In this document: in pieces, positions 1 to 5,642 of the stretch
Position numbering within the stretch: position 1 is the stretch's first letter
Layout of the letters: every line of letters begins with the position of its first letter
Source of the DNA: an uncultured Ruminococcus sp.
GTDB taxonomy: Bacteria > Bacillota > Clostridia > Oscillospirales > CAG-272
Length of the DNA stretch: 5,701 nucleotides
Reading direction: 5' to 3'
Assembly: GCA_902803255.1 (NCBI GenBank)
Contig: CADCPG010000026.1
Coordinates: 1-5,701 of the forward strand
The notes under the pieces: generated by a model
What the model was told of the DNA's origin: nothing
Database searches by the model: none
What the model saw: the letters and a program-made list of their open reading frames with translations, nothing else
Position numbers and translations under genes: made by a program

Positions 1-1208
1 GACCGCGGTCCTCTCACCGACTCGGTCCTCTCGTCCGCGGTCTCAAGATACACCGGCATGCGCTTTTCCCAGAGCGAGGCCACGTCCGCCGCGCTGCGCG
101 CCAGCGGACGGTCTTCGGTCGGGAGGAGCATTTTCAGAGGCCGGTCGAGCAGGTAGATCTTTCCGCCCGACTTCAGTCTGCGGACGTTTTCCCGCCTCAG
201 CACGGCTCCTCCGCCCGTCGCGATCACGGCACCGTTCTCGTTTGCCGAGATCCTCGCGATCACGGCCGACTCCGCGTCGCGGAAAAACTCCTCGCCCGAC
301 TCGGCGAAGATCCGCGGTATCGGTCTGCCGTCGGTCTTTACGATCTCGTCGTCGGTATCGATGAACTTCCTCCCGGTGAGCCGGGCTATCTCTTTTCCGA
401 CCGACGTCTTTCCGCTTCCCGGCATCCCGGTCAGCACTATGTTCTCCTTGGATTCCGCGATTTTCGCGAATACGGACTCTGTGAGCCCGCCGTCCGCCTC
501 CTTCCCGAAGAAGAGCGCACATGCTGCTACCGCCTGAGACACGAGCATGTACAGTCCGCCTCTCGCGGGAAGCCCCAGCTCCTCCGCCCGCATGACGAAT
601 CTCGTACGAAGCGGGTGGTATACCGCGTCGGCGGCCCCCCGCAGGGCGGGGAAGAGCGCGGGATCGGTCGCCATGCCCTCGTCGTCGGGGAACATCCCGG
701 CGGGAGTGGTGTTGATTATGAATGAGGCGTCGCGGTGCAGTTCCGCCGCCTCCGCGTAGGTCGCCGCCCCGTCTTTTCCGGTCCTGCTGAGCTTTACCGT
801 CACACCGGCCCCGAGTTCGGCCGCGGCGGCCTCTGCGGTCTTTGACGTCCCTCCGGTGCCCGCGACGAGCACTTTTCCCGAGAGACCGCGACCGCCGGTC
901 ACGCGCATGATGAGCGACTTCAGTCCGTCGCAGTCGGTGTTGTAGCCGTACAGTTTTCCCCAGCGGTTCACGACGGTATTGACCGCGCCTATCCTCTCCG
1001 CGGCGGGGCTTATCACGTCGAGGAGGGGGATGATGTCGGTCTTGTACGGGATCGTCACGTTGATCCCCCTGAAATCACGCGCCGCGAAGAAGTCCCGGAG
1101 CTCCTCCGGTGCCACCTCACGCAGCTCGTACGGGTGATCCCCGATGAGCGCGTGTATCTCGCGCGACCAGCTGTGGCCGAGCTTTTTTCCTATGAGTCCG
1201 TATTCCAT
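1..1208 (-). CDS. aroE-aroK: Bifunctional shikimate dehydrogenase-shikimate kinase fusion (AroE-AroK), C-terminus cut by window edge
   Basis: One uninterrupted frame of 402 codons reads from ATG at 1208 to the window edge with no stop. Residues 1-about 245 are an NADP-dependent shikimate dehydrogenase (3-dehydroshikimate to shikimate). Visible motifs are the shikimate-binding GHSWS (11-15), NVTIPYK (50-56, catalytic Lys56), GAVNT (Asn77), GYNTDCDG with catalytic Asp92, the nucleotide loop GTGGTSK (117-123), NTTPAGM (166-172) and GLYMLVSQA (218-226, Gln225). Residues 256 onward are a shikimate kinase (shikimate to shikimate 3-phosphate): Walker A GMPGSGKTS (261-269), DTD (284-286), Arg310 in FFRDAE, GGG (332-334), lid DRPLA (366-370) and Arg383 in KRMPVY. 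The 147 kinase residues seen compare with a usual 165-175, so roughly 20 should lie off the window. There is no start codon just before the kinase; the nearest are Met221 and Val223, inside the AroE motif, so this is a true fusion. The start lies 10 bp after the aroC stop. Only a weak Shine-Dalgarno match is present (GCGGCTGAAG), which suggests coupled translation. Both domains look catalytically intact. Cytoplasmic. Confidence 0.95.
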   Translation of the reverse strand, partial: MEYGLIGKKLGHSWSREIHALIGDHPYELREVAPEELRDFFAARDFRGINVTIPYKTDIIPLLDVISPAAERIGAVNTVVNRWGKLYGYNTDCDGLKSLIMRVTGGRGLSGKVLVAGTGGTSKTAEAAAAELGAGVTVKLSRTGKDGAATYAEAAELHRDASFIINTTPAGMFPDDEGMATDPALFPALRGAADAVYHPLRTRFVMRAEELGLPARGGLYMLVSQAVAACALFFGKEADGGLTESVFAKIAESKENIVLTGMPGSGKTSVGKEIARLTGRKFIDTDDEIVKTDGRPIPRIFAESGEEFFRDAESAVIARISANENGAVIATGGGAVLRRENVRRLKSGGKIYLLDRPLKMLLPTEDRPLARSAADVASLWEKRMPVYLETADERTESVRGPR

Positions 1209-1218
1209 CTTCAGCCGC

Positions 1219-2316
1219 TCAGCGTTCCGACGGCTTCGTGGCGCGGAAGCCTGCGTACAGATCGAGCAGCGCGAGCGCGCAGCAGGCCGTGACGACGTGC
1301 GCCGCTCTGTGCACTATGCAGGGGTCGTGACGTCCTCCGACACTGATCTCGGTGTTTTCGCCGCTTTTCAGATCGACCGACCGCTGCGGCAGGGCGATCG
1401 ACGGCGTGGGCTTCACCGCGCATCTGAATACCAGCGGCATGCCGTTCGTGATCCCGCCGGCGATCCCGCCCGAGCGGTTCGACGTCGTAACGACCCTCCC
1501 GTTCTCATAGCGGAAGGGGTCGTTCGCCTCGCTGCCCCTCATCGAGGCTGCCGAAAACCCCGCGCCGAACTCGATGCCCTTGACCGCGGGCACCGAAAAC
1601 ACGGCGTGCGCGATCATGCTCTCGCAGGAGTCGAACCAGGGCTCGCCGAGTCCGGCCGGAAGTCCGGTCACCGCGGTCTCGAGGATCCCTCCCACGCTGT
1701 CGCCGCTCTCTTTCGCCGCGGCGATCGCCTCTTTCATCTTTTCCCCGGCATCCGGATCGGCGACGGGAAAGGAAAGCCCTGCGACTCTGTCCATAACTTC
1801 GGCGGAGGGAAATTCGCCGAAAGCCCTGTCGCTGACTCCGCCGGCGGAAAGGATATGCGTCGCTATCTTCACGCCGGTCTCCGCCAGCGCGTATTCGGCG
1901 ACCGCTCCGGCTGCGACGATCCCGGCCGTCACGCGGCCCGAGAAGTGTCCGCCTCCGCGGGGGTCTTCGAATCCGCCGTATTTCACGTGCGCCGTGTAGT
2001 CGGCGTGCGACGGCCGCGGGATCCCCGCGAGCGCGGCGTAGTCGGAGGATCTCGTGTCTGAGTTAGGTATGACGAACGTCAGAGGGGTCCCGCAGGTGCG
2101 TCCTTCGTACACACCGCTGACGATCCGGAAGTCGTCGGTCTCGCGCCTCGGCGTCGAGATCTGACCCGAGGGGCGCCGCAGCGCCAGCTTCCCGGCGACG
2201 TATCCGGCGTCGACGGCAAGTCCGGCGGGGAGACCGTCGATCACCGCGACGACAGCACCGCCGTGGCTCTCTCCGGCGAGAGTTAGCGTTATGAAATTTC
2301 CGAATGTGTTTCTCAT
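1219..2316 (-). CDS. aroC: Chorismate synthase
   Basis: A 365-residue protein of normal family length. It catalyses the last common step of the shikimate pathway, anti-1,4 elimination of phosphate from EPSP to give chorismate, and needs reduced FMN. It carries the signature GESHG (15-19) with active-site His18, RRPSGQ (47-52), PRPSHAD with the second active-site histidine His104, GGGHFSGR (121-128), SGGIAGGITNG (282-292) and the C-terminal GRHDPCI (328-334), whose Asp331 matches the conserved catalytic aspartate. The His roles follow from the family (Neurospora His17 and His106), aligned by eye. The ATG overlaps the aroB stop as ATGA (2313-2316). A strong GGGAGGA Shine-Dalgarno lies 9 nt upstream inside the end of aroB, so the two genes are probably translationally coupled. 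A 305-codon frame open on the opposite strand across this gene is a by-product of its GC-biased codon use. No defect seen. Cytoplasmic. Confidence 0.97.
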   Translation of the reverse strand: MRNTFGNFITLTLAGESHGGAVVAVIDGLPAGLAVDAGYVAGKLALRRPSGQISTPRRETDDFRIVSGVYEGRTCGTPLTFVIPNSDTRSSDYAALAGIPRPSHADYTAHVKYGGFEDPRGGGHFSGRVTAGIVAAGAVAEYALAETGVKIATHILSAGGVSDRAFGEFPSAEVMDRVAGLSFPVADPDAGEKMKEAIAAAKESGDSVGGILETAVTGLPAGLGEPWFDSCESMIAHAVFSVPAVKGIEFGAGFSAASMRGSEANDPFRYENGRVVTTSNRSGGIAGGITNGMPLVFRCAVKPTPSIALPQRSVDLKSGENTEISVGGRHDPCIVHRAAHVVTACCALALLDLYAGFRATKPSER

Positions 2317-3359
2317 CGGCTGTTTCCTCCCGGTGCCGTGTTTCCCGCCTCACTGAAATTGTCGTAAACGAGCCTGCGAAGCCCGTCGGGGCCGAGTCTC
2401 TCCTCGCGCCAGGTCCCCGGAGCGTCTGAGAAGATCACGCTGACGCGGCCGTCGCCGGCCGATTTCTTGTCGTGCGACATCGCGGCCAGCGCCGCCTCCC
2501 TGTCGAAAGCGGCCGAGGCCGGAAGTCCTGTGTTCTTCAGCGCCCTCAGAAGGCGTCCTTTCAGTTCTCCGGTGCAGACGGCCGTCATCCCCAGCGCCAC
2601 GCATTCGCCGTGGTAGTATCCGAGTCCGAGGCTCTCTATCGCGTGGCCGGCGGTGTGCCCGAAATTCAGCACCCGGCGCAGGCCGTTTTCCTTTTCGTCG
2701 CGGCTCACGACGTCCGCCTTGATCCCGAGCGAGCGCTCGATTATCTCGCCGAGACGCCGCATCGGGTCACCGTTCTCGAAGACAGAGAAGAGGTCCGCGT
2801 CGAATGTGACCGACATCTTCAGCGCCTCCGCGAGCCCCTCGGCCGCGAGCCTCTTCGGCAGCGTACGGGTGAGCAGCGGATCGACGATCACCGCACGGGG
2901 CTGCTTGAACGCCCCTATCATGTTCTTTATTCCGTCGAGATTCACGCCGGTCTTTCCGCCTATCGACGAATCGACCTGCGAGAGCACAGTCGTTGGTATG
3001 TTGTAAAAGTCGGTACCGCGCATGTAAAGCGCCGCCGCAAGTCCGGCGATGTCCCCGGGTACGCCTCCGCCCACGGCGACTACCGCGTCGCGGCGTGAGA
3101 ATCCCGCGTTCATCATCCTTCTGCACAGGTCGACTGCCGTCTCCGGGGTCTTCGAGCTCTCGCCGCCGGGAATGACGGCCACTGTCGCGTCGGCGCACTG
3201 TTCCGCGACCTTCTTCGCGTATTCCGCGGGGACGCCGCGGTCGGTCACGACGAGCACCTTTCTCTTCAGGTCGAACAGTTCGGACGCCGAGTCCGACAGG
3301 CCGTCTCCTATGTATACCGAGCTTTTTTCGCCCCCGAAATCGATCTCCAGTTTTTTCAT
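2313..3359 (-). CDS. aroB: 3-dehydroquinate synthase
   Basis: A 348-residue protein, typical for the family. It converts DAHP to 3-dehydroquinate using NAD+ as a catalytic cofactor and a divalent metal. Visible landmarks are PGGESSK (64-70), the NAD-binding GGGVPGD (97-103), the stretch VDSSIGGKTGVNL (129-141), the metal ligand Glu178 with Lys181 in AEALK, NFGHTAGH (232-239) with metal ligand His235 and catalytic His239, and YHGECVALGM with metal ligand His250. The metal and catalytic roles come from the characterised AroB enzymes, matched by motif. The start is ATG at 3359, where family homology begins (MKKLEIDFGG). The same frame stays open upstream to 3905, but that part is an arginine-rich out-of-frame reading of pheA. 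A GGAGGA site lies just after the pheA stop. The gene begins 20 bp after pheA and overlaps aroC by 4 bp. Nothing appears truncated. Cytoplasmic. Confidence 0.96.
   Translation of the reverse strand: MKKLEIDFGGEKSSVYIGDGLSDSASELFDLKRKVLVVTDRGVPAEYAKKVAEQCADATVAVIPGGESSKTPETAVDLCRRMMNAGFSRRDAVVAVGGGVPGDIAGLAAALYMRGTDFYNIPTTVLSQVDSSIGGKTGVNLDGIKNMIGAFKQPRAVIVDPLLTRTLPKRLAAEGLAEALKMSVTFDADLFSVFENGDPMRRLGEIIERSLGIKADVVSRDEKENGLRRVLNFGHTAGHAIESLGLGYYHGECVALGMTAVCTGELKGRLLRALKNTGLPASAAFDREAALAAMSHDKKSAGDGRVSVIFSDAPGTWREERLGPDGLRRLVYDNFSEAGNTAPGGNSR
2325..2331 (-). promoter_or_regulatory. Shine-Dalgarno site of aroC within the aroB coding end
   Basis: The minus strand reads GGGAGGA here, with the GGAGG core 9 nt before the aroC ATG. 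It lies within the last codons of aroB (the GGNSR tail), so ribosomes finishing aroB pass over it just before the ATGA stop/start overlap. It supports the chosen aroC start. Confidence 0.8.
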
Positions 3360-3371
3360 CGGTCTTTTCCG

Positions 3372-3377
3372 TCCTCC
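3372..3377 (-). promoter_or_regulatory. Shine-Dalgarno site of aroB
   Basis: The minus strand reads GGAGGA, placed between the pheA stop (3380-3382) and the aroB ATG. The spacing to the ATG is about 12 nt, longer than the usual 5-9. It is still the only good site nearby, and it favours the start at 3359 over longer in-frame alternatives inside pheA. Confidence 0.65.
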
Positions 3378-3379
3378 GG

Positions 3380-4510
3380 TCAGACGTCCTGACGGTCCGG
3401 CAGGACGCGGTCCTTGTATATCCCGGCGATCTTCAGCCTGCCGCAGCAGACCGAAAGACCGGCGAGCAGCGCGCGTCTGTCGGCCTCGGTGAGGAGACCC
3501 TCGCATTCCACGTAAAAATAGTAGTTCCAGGGCAGTTCCTTCATCGGGCGCGAACGGAGCGCGCTCATGTTGTATCCGTGACGGCCGATTATGTTGATCG
3601 CCTCGGCGAGCGAGCCGGTCTCGTTGCGTACGGTGAACATGATGAGGAACCTGTCGTCCTGCGACGCGGTCCCGCCCGCCGCCGGAACCGGCAGTGTCCT
3701 CGTGAAGACGCCGAATTTCGTCGTGTTCGACCTGCTCTCGTTGATGCCGTGCTCGAGCACCGAAAGGCCGAAGATCCCGGCGCATTCGCGGCTGCAGATC
3801 GCGGCGAGCGACCGGTCGTTCCTCTTCGAGACCATCTCGGCTGCCGTCGCGGTGTTCTCGTACTGGATCTGGGAAAAGCCGCGGCTCTTTATGTACGACG
3901 CGCACTGGCTGAGGGCCTGCGGGTGGCTCACGACCGTCTTTATGTCACCGACCGTCGTGCCGGGCAGTCCGGCGAGATCGTGCACCACAGGGAGCTCATA
4001 CACCCCTGAGATGGAGAGCGGTCCGAGAAAGAGCATGTCGATGACCTGCCCGACCTCCCCGGCGAAGCTGTTCTCGAGGGGCAGCACTGCGCAGTCGCAG
4101 GTTCCGTCCTTCACCGAATCGTAGGCCTCCCTGAAGTTTCCGAAGCCCTCGGTCCGGCCGTCGCCGAAGATCCTCGACGCCGCCGTGTGGGCGAACGCGC
4201 CGGCTGTCCCCGAATAGGCGACCTTCATGCCGCGCTGAAGCCTCGACTGGTATGCCTTCGAGATATCCATCGTTGAGCGCAGGAAGGTGACGTAGAAGTC
4301 GCGTATCACGGGGTCTTCGATCCGCTCCGCGCCCCGCGCGATGACTTCCTCCTCGCGCGATGCGTCGGTGATCGGCAGACCGTGTTCGCGCTTGTAGCGC
4401 GACACTTCCTCCACCGCGCGCATGCGCTCCGAGAAAAGATCCGCGATCCTGCTGTCGATGCGGTCTATATCCTGTCTGGCCCTGTCAAGTTCGCTTGCTG
4501 ACGTTCCCAT
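3380..4510 (-). CDS. pheA: Bifunctional chorismate mutase / prephenate dehydratase with ACT domain (P-protein)
   Basis: A 376-residue, three-part protein that makes phenylpyruvate, the phenylalanine precursor, from chorismate. Residues 1-about 90 are an all-helical AroQ-type chorismate mutase. Against the E. coli P-protein, the active-site residues align by eye as Arg12, Arg29, Lys40, Asp49, Arg52, Glu53 and Gln88. Residues about 95-272 are prephenate dehydratase, with YSGTAGAFAHTAA (99-111), PLENS (144-148), SHPQALSQC (195-203) and the catalytic Thr-Arg-Phe motif appearing as NTTKF (262-266), with Lys265 replacing Arg. Residues about 286-366 are an ACT domain, with GSLAEA (299-304) and RSRPMK (319-324) at the positions of the Phe-binding GALV and ESRP motifs. 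Feedback inhibition by phenylalanine is therefore likely but not certain. The ATG at 4510 has a GGAGGG site about 11 nt upstream, and no ATG lies in frame further up. It is the first gene of the aromatic operon. Cytoplasmic. Confidence 0.96.
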   Translation of the reverse strand: MGTSASELDRARQDIDRIDSRIADLFSERMRAVEEVSRYKREHGLPITDASREEEVIARGAERIEDPVIRDFYVTFLRSTMDISKAYQSRLQRGMKVAYSGTAGAFAHTAASRIFGDGRTEGFGNFREAYDSVKDGTCDCAVLPLENSFAGEVGQVIDMLFLGPLSISGVYELPVVHDLAGLPGTTVGDIKTVVSHPQALSQCASYIKSRGFSQIQYENTATAAEMVSKRNDRSLAAICSRECAGIFGLSVLEHGINESRSNTTKFGVFTRTLPVPAAGGTASQDDRFLIMFTVRNETGSLAEAINIIGRHGYNMSALRSRPMKELPWNYYFYVECEGLLTEADRRALLAGLSVCCGRLKIAGIYKDRVLPDRQDV

Positions 4511-4565
4511 GGTGCCGTCGCCCTCCGCGGTATCCCCGGCCCCTTCGGCCCGGGAGAAAAATAAT
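4511..4565 (-). promoter_or_regulatory. Leader of the pheA operon: GC-rich hairpin and Shine-Dalgarno
   Basis: From the inferred start of transcription (about 4565) the leader is only about 55 nt. Near its 5' end the RNA can fold CCCGG (4554-4550) with CCGGG (4539-4535), then a G-G mismatch and CC/GG closing a GAAG loop. No run of U follows, so it is not an intrinsic terminator. The pheA Shine-Dalgarno GGAGGG (4521-4526) follows inside CCGCGGAGGG. There is no room for a T-box, and no leader peptide rich in Phe codons is seen. Confidence 0.5.
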
Positions 4566-4570
4566 ACACT

Positions 4571-4599
4571 ATTATACTATATGTTACCCGAACATGCAA
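4571..4599 (-). promoter_or_regulatory. Promoter of the pheA-aroB-aroC-aroEK operon
   Basis: The minus strand has a perfect -10 TATAAT (4571-4576), exactly 17 bp from a weaker -35 TTGCAT (4594-4599, matching TTGACA at the first three bases only). It lies between the SDR terminator and pheA in an AT-rich island, against a GC-rich background. The predicted start is near A4565. It is the only convincing promoter for the four-gene operon. Confidence 0.75.
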
Positions 4600-4620
4600 G
4601 AAAAAGTTGCACGCTGACTT

Positions 4621-4663
4621 TAAGAAAAATGTCCGCGGATGGGTGAAATATCCCTCCGCGGAC
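4621..4663 (-). terminator. Intrinsic terminator after the SDR gene
   Basis: A perfect 9-bp stem (GTCCGCGGA at 4663-4655 with its complement at 4639-4631) is extended by 3 GC pairs across a single bulged base and closed by an 8-nt AU-rich loop. On the minus strand it is followed directly by ATTTTTCTTA. It lies 22 bp beyond the SDR stop and separates that gene from the pheA promoter. The plus-strand flank has no T run, so it works in one direction. Confidence 0.85.
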
Positions 4664-4685
4664 GGTGATTCTGATGAAGCCGTGA

Positions 4686-5459
4686 TCACATGGCGGTGTA
4701 TCCGCCGTCGACCGGAAGATTCACTCCGGTGACGTAGGATGAAGCGGGAGAAGAGAGGAACACGACTGCGGTGTCGAGTTCGCCCTCGTTCCCGTATCTC
4801 TCTTCGGGGATCATCGTGCGGGCGTTCTGCTGGAAGAACTCGCTGTTGAGAGTGTCGCGGGTGAGATCGGTGTAGAAATAGCCGGGGCAGATCGAGTTGA
4901 CCGTGATCCCGTGCCTGCCCCATTCGGCGGCGAGCGCGCGGGTGAGGTTCACGACTCCTCCCTTTGCGGCGTGGTAGGGAGCCGAACCGGCTATCTTGTT
5001 GCCGACGAGGCCGTACATCGAAGCGATGTTTATGATCCTGCCGTACCCGGCGGGGATCATGGCCTTCTTGGCGACGGCTCTGGCTACTCTGAACGAACCG
5101 AACAGGTCGACGTCCATCTCCCATGAGAACTGGTCGTCGGTGATGTCTTCGGCGGGAGCGACGGCTCCGGTGCCGGCGTTGTTCACCAGGATGTCGATGC
5201 GTCCGAAACGCGCGAGTGCGGCATCGACGGCAGCTTCGACGGCGGCGGTGTCGGTGATGTCGCATTTCACGGCGAGAGTCTCGACGCCGTATTCGGCGGA
5301 TATCTCGGCGGCGACTTCTTCTATCCTGTTCTGGCGTCTCGCCAGAGCGACGATCTTCGCGCCCTGGTTGGCAAGCGCCTTTGCCATCTGTACTCCCAGT
5401 CCCGTGGAGCATCCGGTAACGATCGCGACCTGTCCTGTCAGGTCAAAATAGTTTTTCAT
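4686..5459 (-). CDS. Classical SDR-family NAD(P)-dependent oxidoreductase, substrate unknown
   Basis: A 257-residue single-domain Rossmann protein of the classical short-chain dehydrogenase family. It shows the cofactor motif TGCSTGLG (15-22), CDITD (66-70, with the conserved Asp67), NNAG (93-96), the catalytic triad Ser147, Tyr162 and Lys166 (YHAAK), and CPG (191-193) after the active site. The end of the second strand reads ALARRQ (38-43), with Arg where NAD-specific members have an acid, so NADP(H) is the likelier cofactor. The overall sequence recalls gluconate 5-dehydrogenase-like and 3-oxoacyl-ACP reductase-like proteins, but SDR substrates cannot be read from sequence alone. No membrane segment or signal peptide is present. 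ATG at 5459 has an AGGAG site (5468-5472) 8 nt upstream. It has its own promoter and terminator, so it is a one-gene unit and not part of the aromatic operon. A functional link to its neighbours is unsupported. Confidence 0.9.
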   Translation of the reverse strand: MKNYFDLTGQVAIVTGCSTGLGVQMAKALANQGAKIVALARRQNRIEEVAAEISAEYGVETLAVKCDITDTAAVEAAVDAALARFGRIDILVNNAGTGAVAPAEDITDDQFSWEMDVDLFGSFRVARAVAKKAMIPAGYGRIINIASMYGLVGNKIAGSAPYHAAKGGVVNLTRALAAEWGRHGITVNSICPGYFYTDLTRDTLNSEFFQQNARTMIPEERYGNEGELDTAVVFLSSPASSYVTGVNLPVDGGYTAM

Positions 5460-5542
5460 GAGGTCTTCTCCTGTGTGTTTTGTGTTTGCGGGAGCCGTTC
5501 ACGGCGGCGGAGCCGTCAGCCGGACCGCTTCGGTAAAAAACT
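5460..5542 (-). promoter_or_regulatory. 83-nt leader of the SDR gene with two small hairpins
   Basis: The leader runs from the inferred start near A5542 to the ATG. The RNA can form a 4-bp ACCG-AAG-CGGU hairpin (5534-5524) and a 5-bp ACGGC/GCCGU hairpin (5516-5501), with ggagccgt (plus strand) repeated at 5491-5498 and 5509-5516. Next comes an unstructured, A/C-rich stretch and then AGGAGAAG. I recognise no known riboswitch. The structures are small and may be incidental. Confidence 0.4.
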
Positions 5543-5547
5543 ACACA

Positions 5548-5576
5548 ATTATACCCCCTGCCGCCGGTTTTGTCAA
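5548..5576 (-). promoter_or_regulatory. Consensus sigma-70/sigma-A promoter of the SDR gene
   Basis: The minus strand has TTGACA (5571-5576) and TATAAT (5548-5553) separated by exactly 17 bp, a perfect match in both boxes and in spacing. The spacer is GC-rich, and the -35 starts 3 nt beyond the T run of the preceding terminator. The predicted start is A5542. Its strength suggests high or constitutive expression unless a repressor acts. No clear operator palindrome is visible. Confidence 0.9.
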
Positions 5577-5577
5577 T

Positions 5578-5610
5578 ATAAAAAGCTCCGCGGCGCGAAA
5601 ACACCGCGGA
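5578..5610 (-). terminator. Intrinsic terminator of the gene upstream of the SDR
   Basis: The minus-strand RNA folds 5610-5587 into UCCGCGG with CCGCGGA (7 perfect pairs). Three more pairs (two of them G-U) follow, closing a UUUC tetraloop, and then GC-UUUUU-AUA. It lies 32 bp beyond the stop at 5643 and ends the transcript entering from the right edge. A 12-bp CCGGCCGGCCGG palindrome (5628-5639) sits between that stop and this hairpin. Confidence 0.8.
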
Positions 5611-5642
5611 AGATAAAAAATGCGTCTCCGGCCGGCCGGGGC

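Noticed and set aside
6..32. A 10-bp direct repeat (cggtcctctc at 6-15 and 23-32) and an 8-bp inverted repeat (1-8 with 35-42)
   Set aside because: Both lie within the kinase coding frame, the 17-bp period is not a codon multiple, and GC-rich repeats this short arise by chance. No array or tract follows.
43..522. A 159-codon minus-strand open frame inside the shikimate kinase region
   Set aside because: It is a highly charged, arginine-rich frame overlapping the AroE-AroK frame, which carries all the kinase motifs.
1144..2061. A 305-codon open frame on the plus strand antisense to aroC
   Set aside because: Its composition is arginine/glycine-rich without recognisable motifs, and it mirrors the GC-biased codons of aroC. 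No ribosome site or promoter supports it.
2313..3905. A 530-codon reading of aroB with a 182-residue N-terminal extension
   Set aside because: The extension is the out-of-frame, arginine-rich reading of pheA, which is clearly the coding frame there. AroB homology begins at the ATG at 3359 with a Shine-Dalgarno just after the pheA stop.
4511..4565. A T-box, or a phenylalanine leader-peptide attenuator, before pheA
   Set aside because: The leader is about 55 nt, has no hairpin followed by a U run, no T-box core motif and no Phe-rich small frame.
4465..5412. A 315-codon minus-strand open frame overlapping the SDR gene and the intergenic region
   Set aside because: It is a shadow frame of the SDR gene. 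It runs through the terminator and promoter, and its composition is arginine-rich.
5628..5639. A CCGGCCGGCCGG palindrome as a separate terminator
   Set aside because: With a realistic loop only 4 pairs remain, and the nearest T run is 7 bases away. The hairpin at 5587-5610 is the better terminator.
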